Numbered from the stretch's first letter, positions 7,751 to 17,016 are shown. The stretch is 64,000 nucleotides of DNA from Intestinimonas massiliensis (ex Afouda et al. 2020) (GCF_001244995.1 NZ_LN869529.1:1258957-1322956); one strand, 5' to 3'. Numbers and translations: made by a program. Notes: a model not told the origin generated them from the letters alone.

Positions 7751-8605
7751 TTGCGCTCCTTCGATTCCTGGCTCGACCGGTTCTGCGCCAAGCACCGCAA
7801 TCTGGCCGTCCCCAACCTGATGCTCTACATCGTCATCGGCAATGTGATCGTCTTCGTGCTGGACATGTTCAGCCGTTATTCCTTCTCCCATATGCTGACC
7901 TTCGTGCCCTACTATATCTTCCATGGGCAGATCTGGCGGCTGGTGACCTTTATCTTCGTCCCGGAGGGCAGCAATTTGCTCTTCGTGGCTATCTCCCTCT
8001 ATTTTTACTACTTCATCGGCAATGCCCTGGAGCGGGAGTGGGGCTCCGCCCGCTTCACCGTATTTTACGGCATCGGCGTGCTGGTCAACATCGCGGTGGG
8101 CCTGGTGCTCTCCTTCCTCTATGGGCTGAACTACCCCTGGCCCGTGGTGAGCATGTACTATATCAACATGTCCCTCTTCTTCGCCTTTGCCGCCCTTTAC
8201 CCGGACCTACAGGTGCTGCTCTTCTTTATCATTCCCGTGAAGGTGAAGTGGCTGGCCTGGATCGACGCCGCCTTCTTCGCTTGGAGCATCCTCTCCAGCT
8301 TGTTCCATCTGAACTGGGTGGGCGTGGTGCTGCCCGTCGTGGCCATCCTCAACTTCCTGCTCTTCTTCTCCTCCGACGCCGCCCGTATCTTTGGCCGGGT
8401 AAGGCACCGCACCTCCCGCCAGACCATCAACTTTAAAAAAGCGACGAAGGAGGCCAAAAAGGACAAGGGCTATCTCCATAAATGCGCCGTCTGCGGCATC
8501 ACCGACGCCGACGACCCCAACATGGAGTTCCGCTACTGCTCCAAGTGCAGCGGCTACTACTGCTACTGCATGGACCACATCAACAACCACGTGCATATTC
8601 AGTGA
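7751..8605 (+). CDS. Rhomboid-like membrane protein with C-terminal zinc-ribbon-like tail
   Basis: About 284 aa from a TTG at 7751, which has AGGAGG upstream (an in-frame ATG at 7718 lacks a ribosome site). Six or more hydrophobic segments follow the rhomboid/derlin plan: VPNLMLYIVIGN, FHGQIWRLVTFIFVP (conserved W-R), then GNALEREWGSARF. I see no GxSG in the helix where the catalytic serine belongs (YYINMSLFFAFA), so it may be a pseudoprotease. The soluble C-terminus has CAVCGITDADD...CSKCSG and ends with a Cys/His cluster likely to bind zinc. Confidence 0.75.
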   Translation: MRSFDSWLDRFCAKHRNLAVPNLMLYIVIGNVIVFVLDMFSRYSFSHMLTFVPYYIFHGQIWRLVTFIFVPEGSNLLFVAISLYFYYFIGNALEREWGSARFTVFYGIGVLVNIAVGLVLSFLYGLNYPWPVVSMYYINMSLFFAFAALYPDLQVLLFFIIPVKVKWLAWIDAAFFAWSILSSLFHLNWVGVVLPVVAILNFLLFFSSDAARIFGRVRHRTSRQTINFKKATKEAKKDKGYLHKCAVCGITDADDPNMEFRYCSKCSGYYCYCMDHINNHVHIQ

Positions 8606-8620
8606 AGGAGGCGTTTTTCC

Positions 8621-9016
8621 ATGACCGACCGTGAGCTGGTGGATCAGGCCATCAAAATGCTGGACTACTCCTATGTGCCCTATTCCAAATTCCCCGTGGG
8701 CGCCGCGCTGGAGTGCGCTGACGGCAGTGTGTTCACCGGCTGCAACGTGGAGAACGCAGCTTTCGGCGACACCATCTGCGCCGAGCGCACCGCTGTGGTG
8801 AAGGCGGTCAGCGAGGGCCACCGGGATGATTTTATCCGCATCGCCATCGCCGGACATTCCGCCGACTACTGCTGGCCCTGCGGCTCCTGCCGCCAGGTGC
8901 TCTTTGAGTTCGCTCCCGACCTGGAGGTCCTCATCGCCAAGGAGGGCGGCGACTTCGTGAAGCTGTCCCTGCGGGAGCTGCTTGCCCACGGCTTTGGCCC
9001 CAAGGCCCTGCTGTGA
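8621..9016 (+). CDS. cdd: Cytidine deaminase
   Basis: 131 aa, homotetrameric-class length. Converts cytidine and deoxycytidine to uridine forms for pyrimidine salvage. Zinc ligands and catalytic Glu are in NAAFGDTICAERTAVVKA (CAE) and the PCGSCRQVLFEF motif (PCxxC); the N-terminal substrate loop is YSKFPVGAALE. It starts 15 nt after the rhomboid-like gene with AAGGAGG upstream, so the two are probably one transcript. Confidence 0.96.
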   Translation: MTDRELVDQAIKMLDYSYVPYSKFPVGAALECADGSVFTGCNVENAAFGDTICAERTAVVKAVSEGHRDDFIRIAIAGHSADYCWPCGSCRQVLFEFAPDLEVLIAKEGGDFVKLSLRELLAHGFGPKALL

Positions 9017-9099
9017 TTCCCGCTGGATCGTGTCTTGTATAAAGCCTTCTCATTTCGGTTATCCTATCACCGGATACCCAAAATGAGGAGGTTTTTTCC

Positions 9100-9312
9100 A
9101 TGATCATGGATAAGATCGCTCTGATTCTGGCCATCATCGGCGGCCTGAATTGGGGCAGCATCGGCATCTTCGGCTTTGACCTGGTCGCCTTCCTGTTCGG
9201 TGGCTCCAGCAGCGCCATCAGCCGTGTGATCTACACCCTGGTGGGCCTGGCCGCGCTCTGGTGCATCTCCCTGCTGTTCCGGGACACCGACACCGTGGAC
9301 GAGCGGGCCTGA
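9100..9312 (+). CDS. DUF378 family small membrane protein
   Basis: 70 aa with two transmembrane helices. The first contains the family signature AIIGGLNWGSIGIFGFDLV and the second YTLVGLAALWCISLLF. Function unknown; found widely in bacteria as a stand-alone gene. AGGAGG lies before ATG 9100; ATG 9106 is also usable. Followed by a strong terminator. Confidence 0.88.
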   Translation: MIMDKIALILAIIGGLNWGSIGIFGFDLVAFLFGGSSSAISRVIYTLVGLAALWCISLLFRDTDTVDERA

Positions 9313-9318
9313 GCATAG

Positions 9319-9350
9319 AAAATCCGCGCCCGGCTGGGCGCGGATTTTTT
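9319..9350. terminator. Bidirectional terminator after the DUF378 gene
   Basis: Stem AATCCGCGCC / GGCGCGGATT with a short loop, followed by TTTTTT on the plus strand. It also serves the convergent ABC operon ending at 9354. Confidence 0.85.
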
Positions 9351-9353
9351 CTG

Positions 9354-10028
9354 TCATTCCGCCTTTTTCTCCAGCAGCCAGCCACTCAGGGGCAGGCCGA
9401 TCAGCACCGCTCCCGCGCCCACCAGGGGCAGCGGTAGGGGGAATATCCACCAGATGCACCAGCCCATCCCAGTCACGGCAGCCGCATTGCCGACTGCCCG
9501 CGCCAGGCTCGCCCGGTGCCGGTTGACGCCGCTTTTGGCGGTCAGCGCTATGGTGAGGGCCAGTATATAAACCCCCAGGCTCATCACCCAGATCGAGAGG
9601 ACCCCCCTCCATCCGATCCAGTGCGCCAGGCGCGTCACCCGGTCCGCCCCGTCGGCAAACAGCTTGGGCCAAATTGTGGCGATCTGCTCCATGCACCTCC
9701 GGAAGAAGACCTGCTGGATTCCCGCCGCCGCGGCCAGCACCAGGGCCCAGCACAGAACCCGGCCCCCGATGGACTGCCAGGCCGCCCGGCCGCTGGTCCG
9801 CTCCAGTGCAAAGGCCCCGCTGTAGGGCCACTGCATCGCCCGACAGACTGCCAGGACCGTACAGAAAACCAAAAGCGCACTCAGAATCACAGGGACTCCA
9901 TTCCCGTTCCAGCTTCGCGCTGCGTTCCAGCCATAGGCCAGCCCGAAAATCAAAACAAGAATACCGCCAGGGCCTGCCAACTCCGACTGCAGAAATTCCC
10001 ATTTGCAGCATTTCCAGAGCGCTCTCAT
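9354..10028 (-). CDS. ABC transporter permease-type membrane protein
   Basis: 224 aa with about six hydrophobic helices and no catalytic motifs. It overlaps the ATPase gene upstream by 4 nt (ATGA) and is last in the GntR-ATPase-permease operon. This is the layout of YtrA-type and other GntR-controlled ABC exporters that respond to cell-envelope stress or antibiotics. The substrate cannot be inferred from sequence. Confidence 0.7.
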   Translation of the reverse strand: MRALWKCCKWEFLQSELAGPGGILVLIFGLAYGWNAARSWNGNGVPVILSALLVFCTVLAVCRAMQWPYSGAFALERTSGRAAWQSIGGRVLCWALVLAAAAGIQQVFFRRCMEQIATIWPKLFADGADRVTRLAHWIGWRGVLSIWVMSLGVYILALTIALTAKSGVNRHRASLARAVGNAAAVTGMGWCIWWIFPLPLPLVGAGAVLIGLPLSGWLLEKKAE

Positions 10029-10726
10029 GTCGTCCCTCCTCCAAACACCGCCATATAATGCTCCTCCACCGACCGGCCATACCGCGCCCGGATCTCCTCG
10101 GCGGCCTCGTGGAGAATCACCCGTCCACCCCGCAGGAACAGCACGTCGTCCAGAATGGGCTCAATATCGTGGACCAGATGGGTGGCCATCAGGACCGTCC
10201 GGTCCTCTTCCAGAAACGCCATGACCTCATTCAGAATGCGGGCCCGTTCCACCGGGTCCACGCCCCCCAGGGGCTCGTCCAGCAGATAGACGTCGGCCTC
10301 CCGGGCCAGCAGCATCCCCAGGTCCAGCCGCTCCGCCTGCCCCTTGGACAGCTCACTTACCTTCCGGTCCCAGGGCAGGCCCCCCGCAACCTGGCGCAGG
10401 CGCGGCTCGCTCGCCCCCGGGAACAGGTCCCGGTACCACTTTACCGCCGTTTCGACCTTCATCTCCCCGGGCAGCAGGCTGTGGTCCGCCATGTAGGCGA
10501 TGCGGGGCCGCAGCCGCCGTGTCACCGGCTCTCCCCGCAGGGTGACGGTCCCCTGGTCGGGCCGCAGCACCCCCGCCAAGGTCTTCAGCAGCGTGGACTT
10601 CCCCGCCCCGTTGGGGCCCAGCAGGCCCACGATACGGCCACTCTCCAGGCTAAACGAGCACCCATCCAGCGCCATGCTGCCGCCCATGTGCTTGGAAAGG
10701 CCGCTCACCTCCAGTATTCGGCTCAT
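10025..10726 (-). CDS. ABC transporter ATP-binding protein
   Basis: 233 aa, single nucleotide-binding domain. Walker A GLLGPNGAGKST (~residue 36), a signature helix in variant form (SELSKGQAERLDLGMLL), Walker B DVYLLDEPLGGVD and the switch histidine in MATHLVHD. ATG 10724-10726 overlaps the stop of the GntR gene as ATGA, so translation is coupled. Works with the 224-aa membrane protein downstream. Confidence 0.92.
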   Translation of the reverse strand: MSRILEVSGLSKHMGGSMALDGCSFSLESGRIVGLLGPNGAGKSTLLKTLAGVLRPDQGTVTLRGEPVTRRLRPRIAYMADHSLLPGEMKVETAVKWYRDLFPGASEPRLRQVAGGLPWDRKVSELSKGQAERLDLGMLLAREADVYLLDEPLGGVDPVERARILNEVMAFLEEDRTVLMATHLVHDIEPILDDVLFLRGGRVILHEAAEEIRARYGRSVEEHYMAVFGGGTT

Positions 10727-11079
10727 TCCTCTCCCTCCCGTTTCAGTCTGGCCTCCGCCTCCGCCCTGCCAAAGCCCAGGCCCGCCATACCCTCCAGATA
10801 AGCCTGGGCCAGACCCCGGGCCATCTCCTCCCGGAGGGCTTCCAGCCGCTCCCGGTCCTCGGTGACAAAGGAGCCGATCCCCCGCCGGGTGACCAGCAGG
10901 CCCTCCCGCTCCAGTTCGGCGCAGGCGCGCTGCATCGTATTCAGGTTGATCCCGTACCGGGCCGCCAGAGCCCGGACCGAGTCCACCCGCCCCCCGGCCG
11001 GCAGGGCCCCGGCAGCCATGTCCCGCTTCATGTCCCCCATCACCTGGAGATAAATGGGGATGCTGGCGGAAAACTGCAC
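10723..11079 (-). CDS. GntR-family (YtrA-type) transcriptional repressor
   Basis: About 118 aa from GTG 11077-11079. A winged helix-turn-helix (IPIYLQVMGDMKRDMAAG, VDSVRALAARYGINLNTMQR, GLLVTRRGIGSFV) is followed by only ~40 helical residues, the short-tail form seen in YtrA regulators of ABC operons. It heads the operon. A 7-bp inverted repeat overlaps its own promoter, pointing to autoregulation. Confidence 0.85.
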   Translation of the reverse strand: MQFSASIPIYLQVMGDMKRDMAAGALPAGGRVDSVRALAARYGINLNTMQRACAELEREGLLVTRRGIGSFVTEDRERLEALREEMARGLAQAYLEGMAGLGFGRAEAEARLKREGEE

Positions 11080-11096
11080 TGCTCTCACCGCTCTCC

Positions 11097-11140
11097 ATAG
11101 TGTTCTACCTATATAATACACTATAACATAAGTTTGTCAA
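11097..11140 (-). promoter_or_regulatory. Promoter and candidate operator of the GntR-ABC operon
   Basis: Minus-strand TTGACA (11135-11140) and TATTAT (11113-11118) with 16 nt between. The inverted repeat ATAGTGT (11097-11103) / ACACTAT (11118-11124) overlaps the -10 and the start-site region, as expected for a YtrA-type operator. Confidence 0.7.
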
Positions 11141-11151
11141 GAAAAGAGGGC

Positions 11152-11209
11152 TTGACAAGGACACCCCCCCGGGGTATTATAAAAACACTCCCCACCCCAG
11201 GGGGGTATA
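11152..11209 (+). promoter_or_regulatory. csoR-copA promoter with CsoR-type operators
   Basis: TTGACA (11152-11157) and TATTAT (11175-11180) are 17 nt apart. Between and after them lie C-run/G-run pseudo-inverted repeats (ACCCCCCCGGGGTA and CCACCCCAGGGGGGTA) of the kind CsoR binds. Copper would release CsoR and open the promoter. Confidence 0.75.
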
Positions 11210-11241
11210 CTTATCCAATTAAACTTTGGGAGGGCATCCCT

Positions 11242-11505
11242 ATGATGGCAGATCAGAAAACCGTCCTGCGCCTTTTAAAGACCGCCCGGGGACAGATGGA
11301 CGGCATCATCAAGATGGTGGAGGAGGACCGCTACTGCATCGACATCTCCACCCAGGTCATGGCCGCCGAGGCCATGCTCAACCGGGCCAACCAGGAGATT
11401 TTGGCCGCGCATCTCAAGCATTGCGTCAAGACCGCCTCCACGGAAGCGGAACGGGAGCAAAAAATTGACGAATTGATTGGAATGTTGGGCAAGCTGTTAA
11501 AATAA
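11242..11505 (+). CDS. csoR: CsoR copper-sensing repressor
   Basis: 87 aa, all-helical CsoR/RcnR family. The Cu(I) ligands are present in order: Cys in EDRYCIDISTQ, then His and Cys in LKHCVKTAS. The start at ATG 11242 (MMADQKTVLRLLKTARGQMD) follows GGGAGG by 8 nt; the longer upstream frame is promoter DNA. It lies 25 nt before copA, forming a self-regulated copper-efflux operon. Confidence 0.93.
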   Translation: MMADQKTVLRLLKTARGQMDGIIKMVEEDRYCIDISTQVMAAEAMLNRANQEILAAHLKHCVKTASTEAEREQKIDELIGMLGKLLK

Positions 11506-11530
11506 GTACCGTTTTTAAGCGAGGTGTCCT

Positions 11531-14062
11531 ATGAAGCAAAAATTTACCGTCACCGGCATGACCTGCTCGGCCTGCTCGGCCCACGTGACCAAGGCCGTGG
11601 AGAAGTTGCCTGGGGTCTCGTCGGTGAACGTCAACCTGCTGGGCGGCTCCATGCTGGTGGAGTACGACCCCCAGTCGGAATCCCCCGACGCTATCATCGC
11701 GGCGGTGGACGCCGCCGGATACGGGGCCTCCCTCCCCGCCGCGGGCGGGACAAAGGCCGCCGCCTCCGTCCAGGGGCAGGTCCCCTCCATGGAGGCCGAG
11801 CTGGCGGGCATGAAACGCCGCTTTACCGTCTCGCTGGCGTTCCTCATCCCCCTGTTCTATCTCGCCATGGGTCATATGATGGGCTGGCCCCTTCCTCATT
11901 TCTTCCACGATCCGGGCAACGCCCTGCTGGTGGCCCTGATCCAGTTCCTGCTGGTGCTGCCCATCCTGTATATCAACGACAAATACTACCGGGTGGGTTT
12001 TCAGGCGCTGCTCCGCGGGGCCCCGAACATGGACTCTCTCATTGCGGTGGGCTCCGCCGCCGCCGTGATCTACGGCGTGGCCGCCCTCTTCCAGATCGGC
12101 TGGGGACTGGGCCATGGGGACGCCGACCGGGTAGCCCGGTGGTCCATGGACCTGTACTTTGAGTCGGCCGGCATGATCCTCACCCTCATCACCCTGGGCA
12201 AATTTCTGGAGACCCGCTCCAAGGGCAAAACCAGCGAGGCCATCGGTCGTCTGATGGACCTGGCCCCCAAAACGGCCACCGTTGTGCGGGACGGTTCCGA
12301 GACGGAGGTGCCGGTGGAGGATGTGGTGGTGGGCGATCTCATTGTGGTACGCCCCGGGCAGTCCCTCCCCGTGGACGGCGTCGTCACGGACGGGGCGTCC
12401 TCTGTGGATGAGTCCGCCCTCACCGGCGAGTCCATCCCCGTGGAGAAGGGCCCCGGCGACCGGGTGGCGGCCGCATCCATCAACAAGTCGGGCTCCTTCA
12501 CCTTCCGGGCCACCCGGGTGGGCGAGGACACCACCCTGGCCCAGATGATCGCCCTGGTGGACGAGGCCGCCTCCTCCAAGGCCCCCATCGCCAAGCTGGC
12601 CGACCAGGTGGCCGGGGTCTTCGTCCCCGTGGTCATGGCCATCGCCCTGGTCACTGCCGTGGTTTGGCTCATCGCCACCGGCGGTGACATCACCCGGGCC
12701 CTGACCGCAGGCGTATCCGTGCTGGTCATCTCCTGCCCCTGCGCCCTGGGCCTGGCCACTCCCGTGGCCATCCTGGTGGGTACCGGCAAGGGCGCGGAAA
12801 ACGGCATTCTCGTCAAATCCGCCGAGGCGCTGGAGACCCTGCACACCGTGCAGACCGTGGTGCTGGACAAGACCGGCACCGTCACCCAGGGCAAGCCCCG
12901 GGTCACCGACCTCTACCCCCACGAGGGCGTCACCACGGAGGAGCTGCTGTGCATCGCCGCCTCCCTGGAAAAACCCTCGGAGCACCCGCTGGCGGAGGCC
13001 ATCGTGGCTGAGGCGCAGGAGCGCGCCATCCCCCTGGCGCCGGTGAAGGACTTCCAGGCCGTCCACGGCCGGGGCGTCCAGGCGGAGATCCAGGGGGCCC
13101 GCTATCTGGCGGGCAACCGGGCCATGCTGGAGGAGCACGGCGTGGAATTGGGGGCCGACCGGCTCATTGCCGACGGCCTGGCGGAAAACGGCAGGACCCC
13201 GCTGTACTTTGCCGGGGACGGCAAGCTGCTGGGCATCATCGCCGTGGCCGACACGGTGAAGCCCACCAGCGCCCAGGCCATCCAGGGGTTCCGGGACCTG
13301 GGGCTGGACGTGGTAATGCTCACCGGCGACAATCGGCGCACCGCCGAGGCCATCGGCCGGGAGCTGGGCGTCACCCAGGTCATTGCCGAGGTGCTGCCCC
13401 AGGACAAGGAAAAGGTGGTCTCCCGGCTCCAGCAGGAGGGGAAACGGGTGGCCATGGTGGGCGACGGCATCAACGACGCCCCTGCCCTGGCCCGGTCCGA
13501 CGTGGGACTGGCCATCGGAGCAGGCACCGATGTGGCCATCGAGTCCGCCGACATCGTGCTGATGAAGAGCGACCTGCTGGACGCGGTGACGGCGGTGGAG
13601 CTCTCCAGGGCCACCATCCGCAACGTGAAGGAGAACCTCTTCTGGGCCTTCCTCTATAACACCATCGGCATCCCCCTGGCGGCCGGGGTCTTTTTCCCCG
13701 TGCTGGGGTGGCAGCTCAACCCCATGTTCGCTGCCGCCGCCATGAGCCTCAGTTCCGTCAGCGTGGTATCCAACGCCCTGCGGCTCAAGCTGTTCCAGCC
13801 CAGGCACAAGGCCGCCGCTTCCCCGAAAACCCAATCAAAAACCGAAAAGGAGGTGTATGTTATGGAACGGACGCTCACCATCGAGGGTATGATGTGCCAG
13901 CACTGCGCGGCCCACGTCACCAAGGCCCTGAACGCCCTCCCCGGCGTCACCGCCACGGTGGACCTGGACGCCAAGACCGCCACTGTCACTGGCAGCGCCG
14001 ACGACGCAGCCCTGAAAAAGGCCGTGGAGGACGCGGGCTATCAGGTGACCACCATCTCCTGA
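11531..14062 (+). CDS. copA: Cu(+)-exporting P1B-type ATPase with a C-terminal CopZ-like domain
   Basis: 843 aa, longer than a typical CopA. An N-terminal heavy-metal domain ([11 protein letters not shown]) precedes eight membrane helices carrying the transport motif SCPCALG (~residue 400). The phosphorylation motif DKTGT (~445), SEHPLAEA (~475) and GDGINDAPA (~643) follow. After the last helix and a short polar linker, a second heavy-metal domain starts at Met 778 ([11 protein letters not shown]). That domain is a complete CopZ chaperone in frame with the pump, and its own ribosome site is preserved inside the gene. Confidence 0.95.
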   Translation: MKQKFTVTGMTCSACSAHVTKAVEKLPGVSSVNVNLLGGSMLVEYDPQSESPDAIIAAVDAAGYGASLPAAGGTKAAASVQGQVPSMEAELAGMKRRFTVSLAFLIPLFYLAMGHMMGWPLPHFFHDPGNALLVALIQFLLVLPILYINDKYYRVGFQALLRGAPNMDSLIAVGSAAAVIYGVAALFQIGWGLGHGDADRVARWSMDLYFESAGMILTLITLGKFLETRSKGKTSEAIGRLMDLAPKTATVVRDGSETEVPVEDVVVGDLIVVRPGQSLPVDGVVTDGASSVDESALTGESIPVEKGPGDRVAAASINKSGSFTFRATRVGEDTTLAQMIALVDEAASSKAPIAKLADQVAGVFVPVVMAIALVTAVVWLIATGGDITRALTAGVSVLVISCPCALGLATPVAILVGTGKGAENGILVKSAEALETLHTVQTVVLDKTGTVTQGKPRVTDLYPHEGVTTEELLCIAASLEKPSEHPLAEAIVAEAQERAIPLAPVKDFQAVHGRGVQAEIQGARYLAGNRAMLEEHGVELGADRLIADGLAENGRTPLYFAGDGKLLGIIAVADTVKPTSAQAIQGFRDLGLDVVMLTGDNRRTAEAIGRELGVTQVIAEVLPQDKEKVVSRLQQEGKRVAMVGDGINDAPALARSDVGLAIGAGTDVAIESADIVLMKSDLLDAVTAVELSRATIRNVKENLFWAFLYNTIGIPLAAGVFFPVLGWQLNPMFAAAAMSLSSVSVVSNALRLKLFQPRHKAAASPKTQSKTEKEVYVMERTLTIEGMMCQHCAAHVTKALNALPGVTATVDLDAKTATVTGSADDAALKKAVEDAGYQVTTIS
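13862..14062 (+). CDS. copZ: CopZ-like copper chaperone, likely also made from an internal start in copA
   Basis: A perfect AAAAGGAGGT at 13845-13854, 8 nt before an in-frame ATG, would yield a 66-aa protein with [11 protein letters not shown] and the beta-alpha-beta spacing of CopZ. Copper chaperones deliver Cu(I) to CopA and CsoR. The frame is shared with copA, so both a fused and a free form are possible. I read this as a former csoR-copA-copZ operon in which the copA stop was lost. Free CopZ production is inferred. Confidence 0.6.
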   Translation: MERTLTIEGMMCQHCAAHVTKALNALPGVTATVDLDAKTATVTGSADDAALKKAVEDAGYQVTTIS

Positions 14063-14071
14063 TTCCCGAAC

Positions 14072-14107
14072 GCGCCGGAGGCAAAGCCTCCGGCGCTTCC
14101 TTTTTGC
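14072..14107 (+). terminator. Terminator of the csoR-copA operon
   Basis: Stem GCGCCGGAGG / CCTCCGGCGC with a CAAAG loop followed by a T-rich tract, about 10 nt after the copA stop. Confidence 0.85.
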
Positions 14108-14152
14108 CGCCGGATATGCTATGATGAAGCAAAAGGGAAAGGAGGCTCGCCC

Positions 14153-15505
14153 ATGTCCACCCTGCTCGTGAAAAATGCCCGGTATATCGTCTCCTGCGAC
14201 GACCAAGACACCCTCTACGAACGGGTCCATCTCTTTGTAGAAGACGGCGTCATCTCCTCCATCGGCCCCCAGCTCCGCCAGGCGGACCAGGTCATCGACG
14301 CGGCCCATATGGTGGTCTACCCCGGCCTCATCAACACCCATCACCACCTCTATCAGATCTTCTCCCGCAACCTGCCCGAGGTGCAGCGCATGGAGCTCTT
14401 CCCCTGGCTGGTCACCCTCTATGAGGTGTGGAAAAACCTGGACGAGGAGGTGGTCACCTGGTCCTCTCTCACCGGCCTGGGCGAGCTGCTCAAGACTGGG
14501 TGCACCACCTGCTTTGACCACCACTATGTCTTTCCCCAAAGCGGCGGCGACCTGATCGCCGCTCAGTTCCGGGCGGCCGCCCGGCTGGGTATCCGTCTGG
14601 TGGCCTCCCGGGGGTCCATGGATCTGTCCCAAAAGGACGGCGGCCTGCCCCCGGATTCGGTGGTTCAGACCATCGACGAGATTCTGGCCGACTCCGAGCG
14701 GCTGGTGCGGGTGTGGCACGACCCTGCGCCCTATTCCATGCGCCAGGTGGTGCTGGCCCCCTGCTCCCCCTTCTCGGTCTCCGGCGACCTGCTGCGGGAG
14801 TCCGCCGATCTGGCCCGTTCCCTGGGGGTGCGGCTGCACACCCACGTGGCCGAGACCCGGGACGAGGAGCAGTTCACCCTGGAAAAGTACGGCCTGCGGC
14901 CCCTGGCCTATCTGCACTCCCTGGGCTGGACCGGCCCCGACGTCTGGTACGCCCACGGCATCTGGTTCAACGACGCCGAACTGCGCCTGCTGGCCGACAC
15001 CGGTACCGGCGTGGCCCACTGCCCCGCCTCCAACATGAAGCTGGCCTCCGGGGTATGCCGGGTGCCGGAGATGCGCAAGCTGGGGGTCCCGGTGGGCCTG
15101 GCTGTGGACGGCGCCGCCTCCAACGACGGCTCCAGCCTGCTGGAGGAGATGCGGGTATGCTATCTGCTCCACCGCCTCCACTCCAGCGCCGCCGCCCCTA
15201 CCGGCTACGACGTGCTGAAGATGGCCACCCGTGGCTCCGCCCGGCTGCTGGGCCGGGACGACCTGGGCCAGCTCGCCCCCGGCAAAGCCGCCGACTTCTT
15301 CCTCGTCAACCTGGAACGGCTGGGACTGGTGGGCGCCCAGTTCGATCCCATGTCCATGCTGGGCACCGTGGGCTTTCCGGGCAGCGTGGACTACACCGTA
15401 GTGGGCGGCGTCCCCGTGGTCCAACAGGGTGAGCTGACCACCATGGACGAGACCGAGCTGGTGCTCAAAGCCAATCAGGTGGTCCGCCGGTACTTGGGCC
15501 GATAA
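14153..15505 (+). CDS. Amidohydrolase, likely 8-oxoguanine deaminase or related
   Basis: 450 aa, TrzN/AtzB-like amidohydrolase. Zinc ligands: INTHHHLYQ (~residue 63), the HTHVAE motif and AHGIWF; late substrate-site residues in HCPASNMKLASG and VDGAASNDGSS. The NMKL and SND pattern and the length match deaminases first described on 8-oxoguanine, which make urate; related enzymes act on other purines or s-triazines. AAAGGAGG precedes the ATG. Monocistronic, flanked by terminators. Confidence 0.8.
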   Translation: MSTLLVKNARYIVSCDDQDTLYERVHLFVEDGVISSIGPQLRQADQVIDAAHMVVYPGLINTHHHLYQIFSRNLPEVQRMELFPWLVTLYEVWKNLDEEVVTWSSLTGLGELLKTGCTTCFDHHYVFPQSGGDLIAAQFRAAARLGIRLVASRGSMDLSQKDGGLPPDSVVQTIDEILADSERLVRVWHDPAPYSMRQVVLAPCSPFSVSGDLLRESADLARSLGVRLHTHVAETRDEEQFTLEKYGLRPLAYLHSLGWTGPDVWYAHGIWFNDAELRLLADTGTGVAHCPASNMKLASGVCRVPEMRKLGVPVGLAVDGAASNDGSSLLEEMRVCYLLHRLHSSAAAPTGYDVLKMATRGSARLLGRDDLGQLAPGKAADFFLVNLERLGLVGAQFDPMSMLGTVGFPGSVDYTVVGGVPVVQQGELTTMDETELVLKANQVVRRYLGR

Positions 15506-15519
15506 CGGTATCATTGGGA

Positions 15520-15558
15520 AAAAAGCGTGACCTTTTCGCCGAAAAGGTCACGCTTTTT
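15520..15558. terminator. Bidirectional terminator after the amidohydrolase gene
   Basis: Long stem AAAAAGCGTGACCTTTTC / GAAAAGGTCACGCTTTTT with a GCC loop; A- and T-runs at the stem ends allow function in both directions. Confidence 0.85.
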
Positions 15559-15572
15559 GTGTAAGTTCCTGC

Positions 15573-15600
15573 TTGCAATTGCCGTGTCCTATAGTACAAT
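15573..15600 (+). promoter_or_regulatory. Promoter of the MATE gene
   Basis: TTGCAA (15573-15578) and TACAAT (15595-15600) with 16 nt between, ~45 nt before the start codon. Confidence 0.6.
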
Positions 15601-15644
15601 AAATAGATATTGTAAAAAAATCTTGCGGAGGATCGAGGAACGGC

Positions 15645-17006
15645 ATGGAAGAAATCAAGGAATCACAGCCTGTCAGCCCGCTTTTCACCGGCGGCGAGCT
15701 CAAGCGGCTCATCATCCCCCTGGTCATCGAGCAGCTTTTGCTGATGACCGTCGGCATGGCCGACACCGTCATGGTCACCACCGCCGGAGAGGCCGCCGTC
15801 TCCGGTATATCCCTGGTGGATAGCATCAACCTGCTGCTGATCCAGGTCTTTGCCGCCCTGGGCACCGGCGGCGCGGTGGTGGTGTCCCAATATCTGGGCC
15901 GCAGGGATCTGGACCGGGCCTGCTCCGCCGCTAAGCAGCTTTTGTACGTCATCACCGCCGTCTCGCTCACGCTGATGGCCCTGGCCCTGCTCTTCCGGCA
16001 GTCTATTCTGGCCTTCCTCTTCGGCAACATCGAGCCGGACGTGATGGAAAACGCCCTGGTCTATTTCCTGCTCACCGCCCTGGCCTATCCCTTCATGTCC
16101 ATCTACAACGTGGGAGCCGCGCTGTTCCGCTCCATGGGCAACAGCAAGGTGTCCATGTTCAACTCCCTTCTGGTAAACATGGTCAATATTGCAGTCAATG
16201 CGATCCTCATTTACGGCTTCGACATGGGGGCTGCGGGGGCAGGCATCGGTACTCTGGCCTCCCGGGTGGTGGCCGCCGTCATCTTCATGGCCATGATCCG
16301 TAACCCGGCCCACCCCGTCCACATTGAAGGTGTGCTCCACTTCGAATTCCACTGGGATACCGTGAAACGCATTCTGGGCATCAGCATCCCCAATGGCCTG
16401 GAAAACGGCATGTTCCAGATCGGCAAGCTGCTGGTCCTCAGTCTGATCACCTCCTTCGGCACCGCCGCCACCGCCGCCAACGCCATCGCCAACTCTGTGG
16501 CCAGCGTGGTCAACGTGCCCGGCTCCGCCATCTCCCTATCTCTTATCACCGTGGTGGGCCAGTGCATGGGTGCCGACGACAGCCGTCAGGCGGTCGCCTA
16601 CACCCGAAAGCTGATGCTGGCCGTCTATGTCTCCATGGGCACGCTGAGCGCTCTGCTGTTCTGCTTTGCCGGACCGTTGGTCGCCCTGTTCCACATCGGC
16701 GCGGCGGCCTCCGTCATGGCCGCGGAGGTCCTGCGCTGGTGCGCCGTGTTTTCCGCCACCGTCTGGCCCCTTTCCTTTACCCTCCCCAACGCCCTGCGGG
16801 CCGCCGGAGACGCCAAGTTCACCATGGTGGTCTCCATGCTCTCCATGTGGATCTTCCGCATCGGCTTCAGCTATCTGCTGGCCCAGTTCATGGACTGGGG
16901 GCTCCTGGGAGTCTGGGTGGCCATGTTTATCGACTGGATCGTCCGTGCCCTGGTGTTCCTGATCCGCTTTCTTCGGGGCCGCTGGAAGGCCAAACGGGTC
17001 ATTTAG
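15645..17006 (+). CDS. MATE family efflux transporter
   Basis: 453 aa with about 12 transmembrane helices in two homologous halves, the normal MATE length. The N-terminal half opens LKRLIIPLVIEQLLLMTVGM and carries VVVSQYLGRRD; the second half repeats the pattern near AISLSLITVVGQCMGADDSR. MATE pumps expel drugs or metabolites using Na+ or H+ gradients. A TetR regulator follows 117 nt downstream with its own promoter, and may control it. Confidence 0.92.
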   Translation: MEEIKESQPVSPLFTGGELKRLIIPLVIEQLLLMTVGMADTVMVTTAGEAAVSGISLVDSINLLLIQVFAALGTGGAVVVSQYLGRRDLDRACSAAKQLLYVITAVSLTLMALALLFRQSILAFLFGNIEPDVMENALVYFLLTALAYPFMSIYNVGAALFRSMGNSKVSMFNSLLVNMVNIAVNAILIYGFDMGAAGAGIGTLASRVVAAVIFMAMIRNPAHPVHIEGVLHFEFHWDTVKRILGISIPNGLENGMFQIGKLLVLSLITSFGTAATAANAIANSVASVVNVPGSAISLSLITVVGQCMGADDSRQAVAYTRKLMLAVYVSMGTLSALLFCFAGPLVALFHIGAAASVMAAEVLRWCAVFSATVWPLSFTLPNALRAAGDAKFTMVVSMLSMWIFRIGFSYLLAQFMDWGLLGVWVAMFIDWIVRALVFLIRFLRGRWKAKRVI

Positions 17007-17016
17007 GACCAAAGGC

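Noticed and set aside
11426-13834. An ~800-codon open frame on the minus strand
   Set aside because: It is the antisense of copA. High GC produces long His/Gly/Asp-rich frames opposite real genes; no ribosome site or family signature.
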